Shown: in pieces, positions 16,836 through 25,668 of the stretch
Layout: every line of letters begins with the position of its first letter
Numbering within the stretch: the stretch's first letter is position 1
The notes under the pieces: generated by a model
The model's database searches: none
What the model was told of the DNA's origin: nothing
Seen by the model: the letters and a program-made list of their open reading frames with translations, nothing else
NCBI RefSeq assembly: GCF_049671445.1
Contig: NZ_JBATUX010000020.1
Coordinates: forward strand, 1 to 64,000
Source of the DNA: Paenisporosarcina sp049671445
GTDB lineage: Bacteria; Bacillota; Bacilli; Bacillales_A; Planococcaceae
DNA length: 64,000 nt
Direction of reading: 5' to 3'
Made by a program: the position numbers and the translations under genes

Positions 16836-17936
16836 ATGAAATTTAAACTTAAATGGATCGTCGTCGCCCTAATCGGTATTGCGATTGTCATTGGACTCGT
16901 TCTATTTATGAATTATCAGCAAGCAAAATCCAATGGTAGTGAATCAGTTTCATATAACGAAGAACAAACAGCGATATTTGCAGGAGGATGTTTCTGGTGT
17001 ATGGAACCCCCGTTTGAAAAATTAGTCGGTGTTGAGTCTGTTGTATCAGGTTATACAGGGGGCGAAGAAGTGAATCCAGCATACAATGACGTAGCTTCAG
17101 GTAAAACAGGACATTTGGAATCCGTTATTATCACGTTTGATCCGGAAGTTATTTCATATGAAGAACTTCTTGAAGTTTTCTGGCGTCAAGTAGACCCAAC
17201 AGACGCTGATGGGCAATTTGTCGATCGTGGACCACAATATGCAACGGCTATATTTTACACAAATGAAAAACAAAAAGAACTAGCAGAAGCATCTAAGCAG
17301 AATATGCAAGACAGTGGAATTTTTGAAGGTGAGCTGGTTACGCCTATTCGACAAGCTATGACATTTTACGAAGCAGAAGAATATCACCAAGATTACTATT
17401 TAAAGAGTGAACAGCGGTATGAATACTATCGTGACCGTTCTGGTCGTGATCAATTTATAGATAAAACATGGGGAAATCAACCTGAGCTCGAAATAGAATC
17501 ATACACAAAATACAGTGAGCAAGAATTGCGAGACAAATTGACGGATCTTCAGTTTGAAGTCACTCAAAATGATGCAACAGAGCCGGCATTCAATAATAAA
17601 TATGATAAAAACGAAGAAGACGGAATTTATGTGGATATCGTTTCTGGTGAACCTCTGTTTAGTTCGCTCGATAAGTTCGATTCTAAAACGGGATGGCCAA
17701 GTTTTACGCAACCATTAGAAACATCAAACATCATCGAAATTGAAGACTTTACCCTTGGGACAAAACGAATGGAAGTGAGAAGTCGACATGGCAATTCGCA
17801 TTTAGGCCATGTTTTTGAAGACGGACCAGAGCCTACAGGACTACGCTATTGCATGAATTCCGCATCATTGCGATTTATTCCAAAAGAGGATCTTGAAAAA
17901 GAAGGATATGGTAAGTACGTGGAGTTATTTAGTTAA
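16836..17936 (+). CDS. msrAB: Membrane-anchored MsrA-MsrB fusion
   Basis: About 366 residues. A single N-terminal helix (residues about 7-25) acts as an uncleaved anchor, followed by MsrA with catalytic GCFWCMEPPFE and then MsrB from about residue 235 with the C-terminal catalytic RYCMNSASL. MsrB lacks the zinc CxxC pairs. The protein should repair both diastereomers of methionine sulfoxide in extracytoplasmic proteins. The start with GGAGG nine bases upstream is the ATG at 16836. The next gene, an ABC binding lipoprotein, follows after 25 bases, suggesting one operon with a disulfide reductase and TVP38 protein further on. Confidence 0.9.
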   Translation: MKFKLKWIVVALIGIAIVIGLVLFMNYQQAKSNGSESVSYNEEQTAIFAGGCFWCMEPPFEKLVGVESVVSGYTGGEEVNPAYNDVASGKTGHLESVIITFDPEVISYEELLEVFWRQVDPTDADGQFVDRGPQYATAIFYTNEKQKELAEASKQNMQDSGIFEGELVTPIRQAMTFYEAEEYHQDYYLKSEQRYEYYRDRSGRDQFIDKTWGNQPELEIESYTKYSEQELRDKLTDLQFEVTQNDATEPAFNNKYDKNEEDGIYVDIVSGEPLFSSLDKFDSKTGWPSFTQPLETSNIIEIEDFTLGTKRMEVRSRHGNSHLGHVFEDGPEPTGLRYCMNSASLRFIPKEDLEKEGYGKYVELFS

Positions 17937-17961
17937 ACAGTGAGTGAGAGTTGGGGAGACC

Positions 17962-19092
17962 ATGAAAAAAACGCTTTTTATAGCCCTATTAGTGTTTGTC
18001 CTCGCAGGTTGTGGGAATGGCAGCGAAAGACAATCTGTCCAAATTTACATGTGGGGTGGCGATGAAAATATTAACAAATATATTGATCAAACCGTTGCCC
18101 CTTATGTGCTGAAGGAACACGATATTGAATTAAAAAGAGTAGCAATGGAAACGAATGATTTTATGAGCAAACTCCAAAATGAAAAATCTGTAGGCCGCAA
18201 AGAAGGTTCAATCGATCTTATTTGGATTAATGGAGCTGCTTTTAAACAGGGGAAGGATAATGACTTACTGTCAGCAGATTTATTAAGCGATTTAGAGAAC
18301 TCGCAACGTTTTGAGCAAATACTTTTAGAAACGGATAGTGGAGAACCAATTGAAGGATTGGAAATCCCTTGGGGTAAGACTTCATTTGCATTCCAAGTAA
18401 ATACAGAAACTGTCAAACAACCTCCAATGACAATCGATGAATTGACAGAATGGATTCAAAAAAATCCTGGAAGGTTCACGTATCCTGATGCTACGGACTT
18501 CACAGGCAATGGTTTTATTCGACAACTAGTGTATGCATTGAGCCCAGGTCAACTAAAAGGTGACCCTAGCCTTGAACAACGTCAAAAAGTCTACGAGTAT
18601 TTAAATGACATCAAACCGTATTTATGGCGTGAGGGAAAAGATTACCCGAAAACATTACAACAACTGGATCAAATGTATAGCAGTAATGATGTGGACTTTA
18701 CGATGGGCTTCAACGAACGACGAGCTCTACCGTTTATTGAAAATGGTACGTTCGACAAATCTACGCGGACACTTGCTTTAAATGGAGAGGCTATTACAAA
18801 TGCACACTATGTAACGATTCCGTTTAATTCACCCAATAAAGAGAAGGCTTTACAAGTGATTGAGGCGTTAACGAATTTTCCGATGCAAGCGGAAAAATTA
18901 AAAAGCAATGTATGGGGAGATGGCTCTGTATTAGCAGTGGAGCAATTAACAGCTGACCAACAAGAAAAATTGAAGTCTATTGAAGCTTCTGGTAACCATT
19001 ACTTAAATGAATGGGACAACCAAAGTGATTTTTCGGCGGAGATGATCCAACTCATCGAAAAAGAATGGAGAGACTATGTCGTTCGTCCATAA
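17962..19092 (+). CDS. ABC transporter substrate-binding lipoprotein, YnjB-like
   Basis: About 376 residues. Lipoprotein signal peptide with lipobox VLAGC (Cys17), then an extracellular solute-binding type 1 fold (VQIYMWGGDENINKYID, GSIDLIWINGAAF, EIPWGKTSFAFQVNTETV). Together with the downstream genes it matches the order of the E. coli ynjB-ynjC-ynjD-ynjF group. The ligand is unknown; resemblance to thiamine and iron binding proteins is only at fold level. GGGGAG precedes the ATG. Its 3' end overlaps the next gene by 17 bases. Confidence 0.85.
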   Translation: MKKTLFIALLVFVLAGCGNGSERQSVQIYMWGGDENINKYIDQTVAPYVLKEHDIELKRVAMETNDFMSKLQNEKSVGRKEGSIDLIWINGAAFKQGKDNDLLSADLLSDLENSQRFEQILLETDSGEPIEGLEIPWGKTSFAFQVNTETVKQPPMTIDELTEWIQKNPGRFTYPDATDFTGNGFIRQLVYALSPGQLKGDPSLEQRQKVYEYLNDIKPYLWREGKDYPKTLQQLDQMYSSNDVDFTMGFNERRALPFIENGTFDKSTRTLALNGEAITNAHYVTIPFNSPNKEKALQVIEALTNFPMQAEKLKSNVWGDGSVLAVEQLTADQQEKLKSIEASGNHYLNEWDNQSDFSAEMIQLIEKEWRDYVVRP

Positions 19093-19879
19093 AGTAGGAA
19101 GCTTAATTGTCATCACGATAGGAACTGTTAGTTTACTTGCAGTCGCCCTATTAGTTGTGGATATCGTGCGCTTAACAGAACTCGTATACCCTCTACCAAC
19201 TTGGCAAGATTATATAGAGCCAATGACTCGTTTACTATGGTCATCCATTTTAGCCTTGATTGCGACCATCATCAGTATTGTATCGGGTATATGGATTGTC
19301 CGTGGCTTCTATTTACAAAAAGCCAGGAAGACATCCATTGATAGACTGTCGATTGCTTTCTACTTTCCTCATTTTATTGTGGCTTTATATGTATTGGCAG
19401 TAGCTAATAGTATCTATGAGTGGATGGATTTTTATCATCCAACATTCGGTTTTTTAGAAATACTACTTGCGTATTGGCTAAAAGAAGTTCCTTTTGTGGT
19501 GTTTTATTTAACCGTTACTTATACGTCTCTTGATTTACAGTCTCGGAGAATAATTTACTTATTTGGTGGAACGAAGTGGCAACAATTTGTTCATGTTGAA
19601 TGGGTTGCAATTAGAGGACAAGTGCTCGAGCTTTTCCTCATTTTATTTGCTTTTATCTTAACGGCTTATGAAGTACCAACACTCATAGGGAGTAGTGTAT
19701 ATCCATTGTTCGGCCCCACCATATTCGAATACTATTATTCCATTGATTTGGCACAACGTTTCATGATAGATGTTCTGTTATTTGGCGTAGCAATTACGCT
19801 CGTTGTTTCAACATTTGTTTTGTTTGCATGGACAAGTCGAACGCGTCAGGCATACGGAAAAGGGAGGCACATGTTATGA
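19076..19879 (+). CDS. ABC transporter permease, first half of YnjC-like pair
   Basis: 267 residues with six predicted helices and an EAA-like loop (IIYLFGGTKWQQFVHVEWV). Enteric YnjC is a single double-length permease; here it is split into two genes, this one and the next. It begins inside the end of the binding-protein gene and ends in a 4-base ATGA overlap with the second permease. Cytoplasmic membrane. Confidence 0.82.
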   Translation: MSFVHKVGSLIVITIGTVSLLAVALLVVDIVRLTELVYPLPTWQDYIEPMTRLLWSSILALIATIISIVSGIWIVRGFYLQKARKTSIDRLSIAFYFPHFIVALYVLAVANSIYEWMDFYHPTFGFLEILLAYWLKEVPFVVFYLTVTYTSLDLQSRRIIYLFGGTKWQQFVHVEWVAIRGQVLELFLILFAFILTAYEVPTLIGSSVYPLFGPTIFEYYYSIDLAQRFMIDVLLFGVAITLVVSTFVLFAWTSRTRQAYGKGRHML

Positions 19880-20598
19880 AGCGATTGCTTTTTTTTAGCT
19901 ATATCATGATGCTTCTCTACACGGTATGGCTATTTGTGTCTGGAAGAATGATGTTTACATTTATTGTACAAGACCCGTCAATTGGTCTTGCACTTACATA
20001 TACAGTAATGATTACAACGATCACCATCTTCTTAAATATCGTCTTAGCCCTTTTAGCTGGTTGGCACTTAGCTGGAAAATTACGTCTGTGGCACGATGTT
20101 TTTGTTTTATTGCCACTCATTCTTCCAGTCATTGCGGTAATGGGTGGAATCCAATTGGCACTTTTGTGGATTGGCATTCCAGACCACTTAATCGGCGTGT
20201 TGCTTATTCATTTAATGGTGACACTTCCATTCTCGATTCAAATCTTTAAAAATCGATTTTTAGAGCTAGAACAAGAAATCCCATCACTAGTACGATTATT
20301 TAAAGGGTCCTTAAAGACGATGTGGATATTCGTCTATTTTCCTTTGTTAAGCGGAAGTTTATATACAGTTGTCGTGCTAACAACGGTTATTTCGCTTAGT
20401 CAGTACGCGATTACGGCGTTTATTGGTGGAGGATTAATCCCAACCGTCACTACATTGCTATTTCCTTACTTGCAATCGTCCAACTCTTATATTGTACATA
20501 CGTCGGTATTCCTTCTTATTACAATGATTGGTTTGTTTGCGTTGTTCATGAAATTACTCATTTTAATCTCTAAAAAGGTGGTGACTTCTTTCTTATGA
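19876..20598 (+). CDS. ABC transporter permease, second half of YnjC-like pair
   Basis: 240 residues, about six helices, with the permease loop LVRLFKGSLKTMWIFVYFPL. The start was placed at the ATG in the ATGA overlap, eight bases after GGGAGG; the longer frame adds 16 residues inside the previous gene. It should pair with the preceding permease as a heterodimer. It overlaps the ATPase start by four bases. Confidence 0.82.
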   Translation: MKRLLFFSYIMMLLYTVWLFVSGRMMFTFIVQDPSIGLALTYTVMITTITIFLNIVLALLAGWHLAGKLRLWHDVFVLLPLILPVIAVMGGIQLALLWIGIPDHLIGVLLIHLMVTLPFSIQIFKNRFLELEQEIPSLVRLFKGSLKTMWIFVYFPLLSGSLYTVVVLTTVISLSQYAITAFIGGGLIPTVTTLLFPYLQSSNSYIVHTSVFLLITMIGLFALFMKLLILISKKVVTSFL

Positions 20599-21458
20599 TG
20601 GAGTTACGAAACGTCTCAAAAACATTTGAAGGTAAGATGGTTCTCGAAAATGTGAATCTTTCTCTAAAACAAGGGAAAATCATGACCATTCTTGGTAAGT
20701 CTGGCAGTGGAAAGTCTACCTTACTGCAGCTTATGGCAGAAATGGAATCAGTTGATTCAGGTGAAATTCATAAAAGCAAAGAAACGCTGTGTGCGTATAT
20801 TACGCAAAAACCTTTATTGTTTAGTCATATGACGGTTTTGCAAAATATCGCTTTTCCATTGAAATGCCAAGGTGTTGGAAAGAAGGCTCGACTTGAAGCA
20901 GCGACTAATTGGTTAAAAAAAGTTGAACTTTTTGGACTAGAGAATCGTTTTCCTTATGAGCTTTCAGGTGGACAGCAACAACGTGTGTCCATTGCCCGTG
21001 CATTTGTCTATCAGCCAGATGTGCTACTTATGGATGAACCTTTTGCTAATTTAGATGTGAAATTGAGTAGACAACTTCAACAGCTAATCTTTAATGAAAT
21101 GAACGAGCGCAATGTCGCCGGGATTTTTGTAACACACAATTACGAAGAAACGAAAATGTATGCAGATCAAACACTTTTATTGCAAGAAGGAAAGCTTACT
21201 ACTATGTCTGACGAAGAAGTTGAATTGTATTTCAATGAGGGGATTGAAATAGATGGTCAAATAGTTGGAATTTCTGAATGGACATTGTCAAATATCACAA
21301 GTGACACATCCATCCAAGTCCGTCTTGAAAAAGAAATTCGTCTTTATGGTGTCGACTTCTATGTAGTGACCTTGCCTAATGGGCAGAAGCAGTTTGTAAA
21401 AAGGATGAAAAAATTAAATACAGGTAAGGCATTGTATTTGGTATTGAAGGAGGAGTAA
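20595..21458 (+). CDS. ABC transporter ATP-binding protein, YnjD-like
   Basis: 287 residues. Walker A LGKSGSGKST, signature LSGGQQQR, Walker B VLLMDEPFANLD, switch His in GIFVTHNYEETKMYAD. About 70 residues beyond the ATPase core form an extra C-terminal domain (from GIEIDGQIVGISEW), longer than enteric YnjD. It energises the two permeases encoded upstream. AGGTGG lies upstream of the ATG. Confidence 0.88.
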   Translation: MMELRNVSKTFEGKMVLENVNLSLKQGKIMTILGKSGSGKSTLLQLMAEMESVDSGEIHKSKETLCAYITQKPLLFSHMTVLQNIAFPLKCQGVGKKARLEAATNWLKKVELFGLENRFPYELSGGQQQRVSIARAFVYQPDVLLMDEPFANLDVKLSRQLQQLIFNEMNERNVAGIFVTHNYEETKMYADQTLLLQEGKLTTMSDEEVELYFNEGIEIDGQIVGISEWTLSNITSDTSIQVRLEKEIRLYGVDFYVVTLPNGQKQFVKRMKKLNTGKALYLVLKEE

Positions 21459-21460
21459 GT

Positions 21461-22063
21461 ATGTTAGATACAAAAGGCCAACCATATATACAACCTCTTT
21501 TAGATACAACTGCGGATACATTTGTGAAATGGCATTTGTCAGCAAATGTTGTTACGGGTATTGCTGTTGGAATAGGGATTATGGCAAGTGTGTGGATATA
21601 TGTGGATTTGATCTGGCTAGGACTTGTTTTCTTATGGTTGTCGGGCTTTCTCGATGCAGTCGACGGCACGATGGCAAGGAAAACAAAACCTTCTGCCTTA
21701 GGTACAGTCCTAGATGTTACGTTTGATCGAGTGGTCGAAGGTGGAATTATTTTAGTGCTCGCTATTAAATATCCTGAGCATGCAGTTCTGTTGCTCATCT
21801 TAATGTTTTCTATCCTCATTGCGATGACGTTATTTTTAACGATCGGCAATGTGGCACCAAACTCAGGAAAAAAAAGTTTTCATTATGCAACTGGATTAGC
21901 AGAGCGAACAGAAGGATTTCTTTTACTTTCGATTATGGTGATTTTTGCGCCGACATGGTTGTTTTGGTCAACATTACTTTTCATCATCATAGAAGTGTTG
22001 AGTACGGTTTTGCGTTTCGCGGCTTTTGCGAAGGAAGAGAGGGAAGGACATGAAAGAACATAA
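21461..22063 (+). CDS. CDP-alcohol phosphatidyltransferase family protein, YnjF-like
   Basis: 200 residues with about six helices. The catalytic motif is complete: the first Asp in LDAVDGTMAR, then the Gly and the two Asp of GTVLDVTFDRV. The enzyme should transfer a phospho-alcohol from a CDP-linked donor in the membrane; the acceptor is unknown. Its presence next to a YnjBCD-type transporter matches the enteric order ynjBCD-ynjE-ynjF. AAGGAGGAG precedes the ATG and the gene begins two bases after the ATPase. Confidence 0.85.
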   Translation: MLDTKGQPYIQPLLDTTADTFVKWHLSANVVTGIAVGIGIMASVWIYVDLIWLGLVFLWLSGFLDAVDGTMARKTKPSALGTVLDVTFDRVVEGGIILVLAIKYPEHAVLLLILMFSILIAMTLFLTIGNVAPNSGKKSFHYATGLAERTEGFLLLSIMVIFAPTWLFWSTLLFIIIEVLSTVLRFAAFAKEEREGHERT

Positions 22064-23402
22064 AATAGTCGTCATTGGGGGCGGCTCTGGCGGTTTATAT
22101 ACAGCCGCTGGACTGGCTAGGCTTCATGTTGATGTAGCCCTGGTAAATATTACCGAAAAACTTGGTGGAGATTGTCTGCATTCAGGATGTGTACCTTCGA
22201 AGTCATTAATTTATGCGTCTACACAAGGAATGAACTGGGAACAAACGACGGAGCACATTAGAAAAGTCATAGCAGAAATTCAAGTTCATGACTCGGTTGA
22301 ACGATTTGAAGGTCTTGGAGTATCTGTCTATATTGGACATGCGAAATTTGTTAGTCCCAATGAAATTGAAGTAAATGGGCAACGAATTCGTGCGAAAAAA
22401 TTTGTGATAGCTACTGGTTCAAAACCCCGCGAATTAGCCATTGAGGGCATTGATTCGGTAGGCTATTTAACAAATGAATCACTATTCCATTTGAAAGAAC
22501 AGCCAAAGTCTTTAGCCATTATCGGAGCGGGTCCCATTGCTCTTGAGCTTGGACAAGCGATGACGAAACTTGGAACGAACGTACACATTATTAACCGTGA
22601 CAAAGAAATTCTAGGACAATTTGATTCGTCTATTCGAACAACTGCAGCAAAGTATCTTGAGAAAGAGATGACATTCTATCACCAAGCACAGGTTGCACGA
22701 GTCGAAGCTCAAGGAAATCAAAAACATCTTACTTTCAAAGATGGAAAAGAACTGGTCGTGGATGAAATTATGGTAGCGGCAGGTAGAGTTGCGAATATTG
22801 GATCTCTGCGACTCGAAAATGCAGGCGTTACTATGAAAGAAGGCTTTATCAAAGTAACAGATACACATCAAACAACAAAATCTCATATTTATGCGATTGG
22901 CGATGTTATTGATACGTATGCTCATACACATGCTGCTGGATTAGAAGCGCGTGCCGTCATCGAACATATCGTATTTCCGAAAAAGAAGAAGGACCTTTAT
23001 TTCGACTTTTCCGCTATTATTTACACGTCGCCTGAAGTGTATCAACTATTCGGTAATGAAAACGAAGTCATTGAGACTTTAGAAGTTACATCGAAGGATA
23101 TCGATCGCTATAAAACAGAAAATATGGAAGATGTCATTATTCGGATTGGCATTGATGAAAAAGGGCATATCATAAATGCACAGGCAGTCGGACCGCACAT
23201 TAGTGATTTAATGCAGCTCGTTGCTTATACGAAGCGCATGAAGAAATCCATTTCAACATGGTCTAGCATGACGGTGCCATATCCGACTCATGCTCAGATT
23301 TTACAACAAATCGCTAATACGTATATGTCACGTACACTTGAAAAACCAATCGTACAACATTTGATTAAAACGTATGTATCCATTCGTGGATTAAGCAAAT
23401 GA
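22050..23402 (+). CDS. FAD-dependent disulfide reductase, mercuric/dihydrolipoyl type
   Basis: About 450 residues. N-terminal FAD fold (IVVIGGGSGGLYTAAGLARL), redox-active pair in GGDCLHSGCVPSKS (CxxxxC), NAD(P) fold (LAIIGAGPIALELGQAM), the second FAD site HIYAIGDVIDTYAHTH, and a C-terminal dimerisation domain. It lacks the metal-binding Cys pair at the C-terminus of MerA, so it is probably not a mercuric reductase. It is followed by and overlaps the TVP38 gene; these two families are often adjacent or fused. The start overlaps the previous gene by 14 bases. Substrate unknown. Confidence 0.88.
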   Translation: MKEHKIVVIGGGSGGLYTAAGLARLHVDVALVNITEKLGGDCLHSGCVPSKSLIYASTQGMNWEQTTEHIRKVIAEIQVHDSVERFEGLGVSVYIGHAKFVSPNEIEVNGQRIRAKKFVIATGSKPRELAIEGIDSVGYLTNESLFHLKEQPKSLAIIGAGPIALELGQAMTKLGTNVHIINRDKEILGQFDSSIRTTAAKYLEKEMTFYHQAQVARVEAQGNQKHLTFKDGKELVVDEIMVAAGRVANIGSLRLENAGVTMKEGFIKVTDTHQTTKSHIYAIGDVIDTYAHTHAAGLEARAVIEHIVFPKKKKDLYFDFSAIIYTSPEVYQLFGNENEVIETLEVTSKDIDRYKTENMEDVIIRIGIDEKGHIINAQAVGPHISDLMQLVAYTKRMKKSISTWSSMTVPYPTHAQILQQIANTYMSRTLEKPIVQHLIKTYVSIRGLSK

Positions 23403-24088
23403 AAACCAACACCGTGTGGCAAGAATGGCGAAAAATCATCTTGTTTATTGGATTTGCACTGATATGTTTAATTGTCTTGTACGCATTTGATGTAATTGAC
23501 AAAATTGATCTTGATGCTACAAGTGACGCTGTTAGGGACTTAGGAATTTGGGGTATGTTATTGTATGTTATTGCGTACACCATACGACCTTTATTTTTCT
23601 TCCCAGCAACGCTCTTAACATTATTTGGTGGCTATACATTTGGGCCGTTTCTTGGAACGGGGTTGGATATCGTAGGTGCTGGAAGTGGAGCAGTGTTAGC
23701 ATTTTTAGTAGCTCGTTATCTAGGTAGAGAAAAAATGGAGCGATTTGTAAAAGGGAAAAAAATCGAACGATTTGAACAAACTATTCAAAACAATGGTTTT
23801 ATGGTTGTACTTTATTTGAGACTAATTCCCTTAATTCCGTTTGATTCCATTAATTATTCACTTGGTTTAAGTTCAGTCAAGTTGAAATCGTATATGGTAG
23901 CCACTTATTTAGGTATTATCCCCGGTGCATTCGCACTCAATTACATTGGTTCTTCACTACGAACGATGGATGGGAATCTATGGATTGCGATTGCCTTGTA
24001 TGGCGTGATGGTCTTACTGCCTATTATCGTGAAAAAATATAAGGGAACCTCACAAATTCCACTTGAAAAAGAGAGTACTAGTAAGTAG
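23399..24088 (+). CDS. TVP38/TMEM64 family (DedA-like) membrane protein
   Basis: 229 residues with about five to six helices. The VTT-domain core is visible: FFFPATLLTLFGGYTFGPFLG, then AGSGAVLAFLVARYLGR, and LRLIPLIPFDSINYSLG. Related proteins act as lipid scramblases or flippases. Enteric YdjX/YdjZ of the ydj-ynj cluster belong to the same family. ATGA overlap with the disulfide reductase. Confidence 0.88.
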   Translation: MKTNTVWQEWRKIILFIGFALICLIVLYAFDVIDKIDLDATSDAVRDLGIWGMLLYVIAYTIRPLFFFPATLLTLFGGYTFGPFLGTGLDIVGAGSGAVLAFLVARYLGREKMERFVKGKKIERFEQTIQNNGFMVVLYLRLIPLIPFDSINYSLGLSSVKLKSYMVATYLGIIPGAFALNYIGSSLRTMDGNLWIAIALYGVMVLLPIIVKKYKGTSQIPLEKESTSK

Positions 24089-24106
24089 AAAGGAGGCTGA
24101 ATCTAT

Positions 24107-24478
24107 ATGAACCTAGGTTTAACGAATGGTCAATTACAACCTGTTGAGGACAAACCGAATAGCGTATCAAGCCAAACAGTGCTACAACGCAATTATATGG
24201 ATCCAATTCCTTATACAGGTAATCGTCTTCAATCAAGAGGTAAAATAAAAGCAATCTTAACAAACATGAAACGAATTGAATTAGTTGAAGAACAAGATAA
24301 ATACCTACACTATGTAGTAACGTCAAAAGTATTTAAATTTAAAGATGATGTTGAGTTTTATTTTGATGATTCCAATCAAGTGATTCAGTTCCGCTCGAAA
24401 TCACGAGTAGGGTATACAGATTTTGGAGTCAATCGAAAACGCATGAAAAAAATCACGGATGCTTATAAGCGTCCGTGA
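24107..24478 (+). CDS. DUF1499 family protein
   Basis: 123 residues. The DUF1499 pattern is present: KPNSVSSQ near the N-terminus, ITVN-like central strand region, FKDDVEFYFDD, and the closing RSKSRVGYTDFGVNRKRMK. No signal peptide. The role is unknown. It lies 18 bases after the TVP38 gene with AAAGGAGG upstream and closes the operon; the terminator stem covers its last nine codons. Confidence 0.85.
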   Translation: MNLGLTNGQLQPVEDKPNSVSSQTVLQRNYMDPIPYTGNRLQSRGKIKAILTNMKRIELVEEQDKYLHYVVTSKVFKFKDDVEFYFDDSNQVIQFRSKSRVGYTDFGVNRKRMKKITDAYKRP

Positions 24479-24486
24479 TTTTTTCT
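24448..24486 (+). terminator. Terminator overlapping the DUF1499 stop
   Basis: AAAAATCACGGATGC at 24448-24462 pairs with GCGTCCGTGATTTTT at 24469-24483 (one G-T). The stop codon lies in the right arm. Confidence 0.88.
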
Positions 24487-24544
24487 TTGAAAGATAAGCA
24501 AGTTTAAGGAGAGCTACACTTTGGAACTTTGAGAATTGATTTCG

Positions 24545-24676
24545 TCCATTCAATGTTTATTTTCATCCATTCATCTTAAGTTTCTGTCCACTCACAATAG
24601 GTTATCATCCGTTTGAAATGGGTTTATGTCCACTTAACCACCCTTATTGACCATTCGCTTGGAGACGGACACTATT
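24545..24676. repeat. 21-bp phased array B with end cap
   Basis: Six units start at 24545, 24566, 24587, 24608, 24629 and 24650, again exactly 21 bases apart, opening with TCCATTC or near variants. The last unit and cap (CCATTCGCTTGGAGACG.ACA..) match those of array A in the same orientation, 9789 bases away. It also lies between two convergent transcription units. Units are more diverged than in A. Confidence 0.8.
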
Positions 24677-24748
24677 CCCCCTGGAAAAGACATGATTTTT
24701 AGCTTGAGATGTTATTTCTGATAGTTAGCTAGATAGCGCTCTGAAAGT

Positions 24749-25567
24749 CTAGATTTTCGATACAATAGCGAAACTTCCTTGGCCACCATGAATAGCAATT
24801 ATCGGGCTAAGTTCACCGATTTTAATTGCCTGCGTTTGAAACTTCAGTTGGAGCTGTTGCTTTACTTCTTTTGCAGTTTTTTCATCACCACAATGCAGCA
24901 CCCACATATCACTTGAAGTTGGTTCAAAATCATTGATCATTTGAAGAATGGCTCTCTTTCGGGTCCGGATTTTATGAGCTACTTGAATCGTTCCTTCTTT
25001 AAACTTAAGAATGGGATGGATTTTTAACAAGCTCCCCACGAGAAATCCTACTTTTCCGATACGACCACCTTTTAATAATTGATTGAGATCAGCTACAAAA
25101 ATTCGATTGTGATACATCACATATTTTTCATTGAGAGATTGAGTGATTAAAAGAGGCGTTACACCTTCTTTTGCTAGCATTCTACCTTGTTCAATTAGGT
25201 CGTACAATGGCCATGATACGATTTTTGAGTCTACTAAGTGGACAGGAATCGACAAAGATTTAGCAACTGAGGCTACAGTGTCGAATGTGCCACTAATTTG
25301 TCGTGAGATGAGAACGGCTATGATGGCGTCATATTCTTTTTCTAAAGCTTGAAATAGATTTTCTATATCATAAACAGTTGGCTGTGAGGACTTTGGAGCA
25401 GATTCAGAACGACCAAGAAGGTCATAAAAATCTTCTGTGCTTAAGTCTATGCCATCTTTATACGTGTTGTTTTCATGATTTATTTGCAAAGGAACTACAT
25501 ACAAATCTGAATGGTTAGCATCTTTCGGTAGATATGCTGAACTATCGGTTACCCATGCAATTTTCAT
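24749..25567 (-). CDS. DegV family fatty-acid-binding protein
   Basis: About 272 residues. It starts MKIAWVTDSSAYLP, has the lipid-contact segment SRQISGTFDTVASVAK, then DLNQLLKGGRIGKVGFLVGSLL and GKEGTIQVAHKIRTRKRA-like C-lobe. DegV/FakB proteins bind a fatty acid for phosphorylation by FakA; whether this one serves FakA is not shown because no fakA is nearby. GGAGGG lies eight bases before the ATG at 25567. Confidence 0.88.
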   Translation of the reverse strand: MKIAWVTDSSAYLPKDANHSDLYVVPLQINHENNTYKDGIDLSTEDFYDLLGRSESAPKSSQPTVYDIENLFQALEKEYDAIIAVLISRQISGTFDTVASVAKSLSIPVHLVDSKIVSWPLYDLIEQGRMLAKEGVTPLLITQSLNEKYVMYHNRIFVADLNQLLKGGRIGKVGFLVGSLLKIHPILKFKEGTIQVAHKIRTRKRAILQMINDFEPTSSDMWVLHCGDEKTAKEVKQQLQLKFQTQAIKIGELSPIIAIHGGQGSFAIVSKI

Positions 25568-25668
25568 GTTTATCCCTCCATTAGAACATTCAAACAAGAT
25601 AGTCTTTGTGCTACTAAGTATAATGAAAGTATTCTATAAAATAAAAAATGAATGTGCAGGTGGGTCGA

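Noticed and set aside
22050..23402. Mercuric reductase
   Set aside because: The catalytic CxxxxC pair is present but the C-terminal Cys pair and N-terminal metal domain are absent, and there are no other mer genes.
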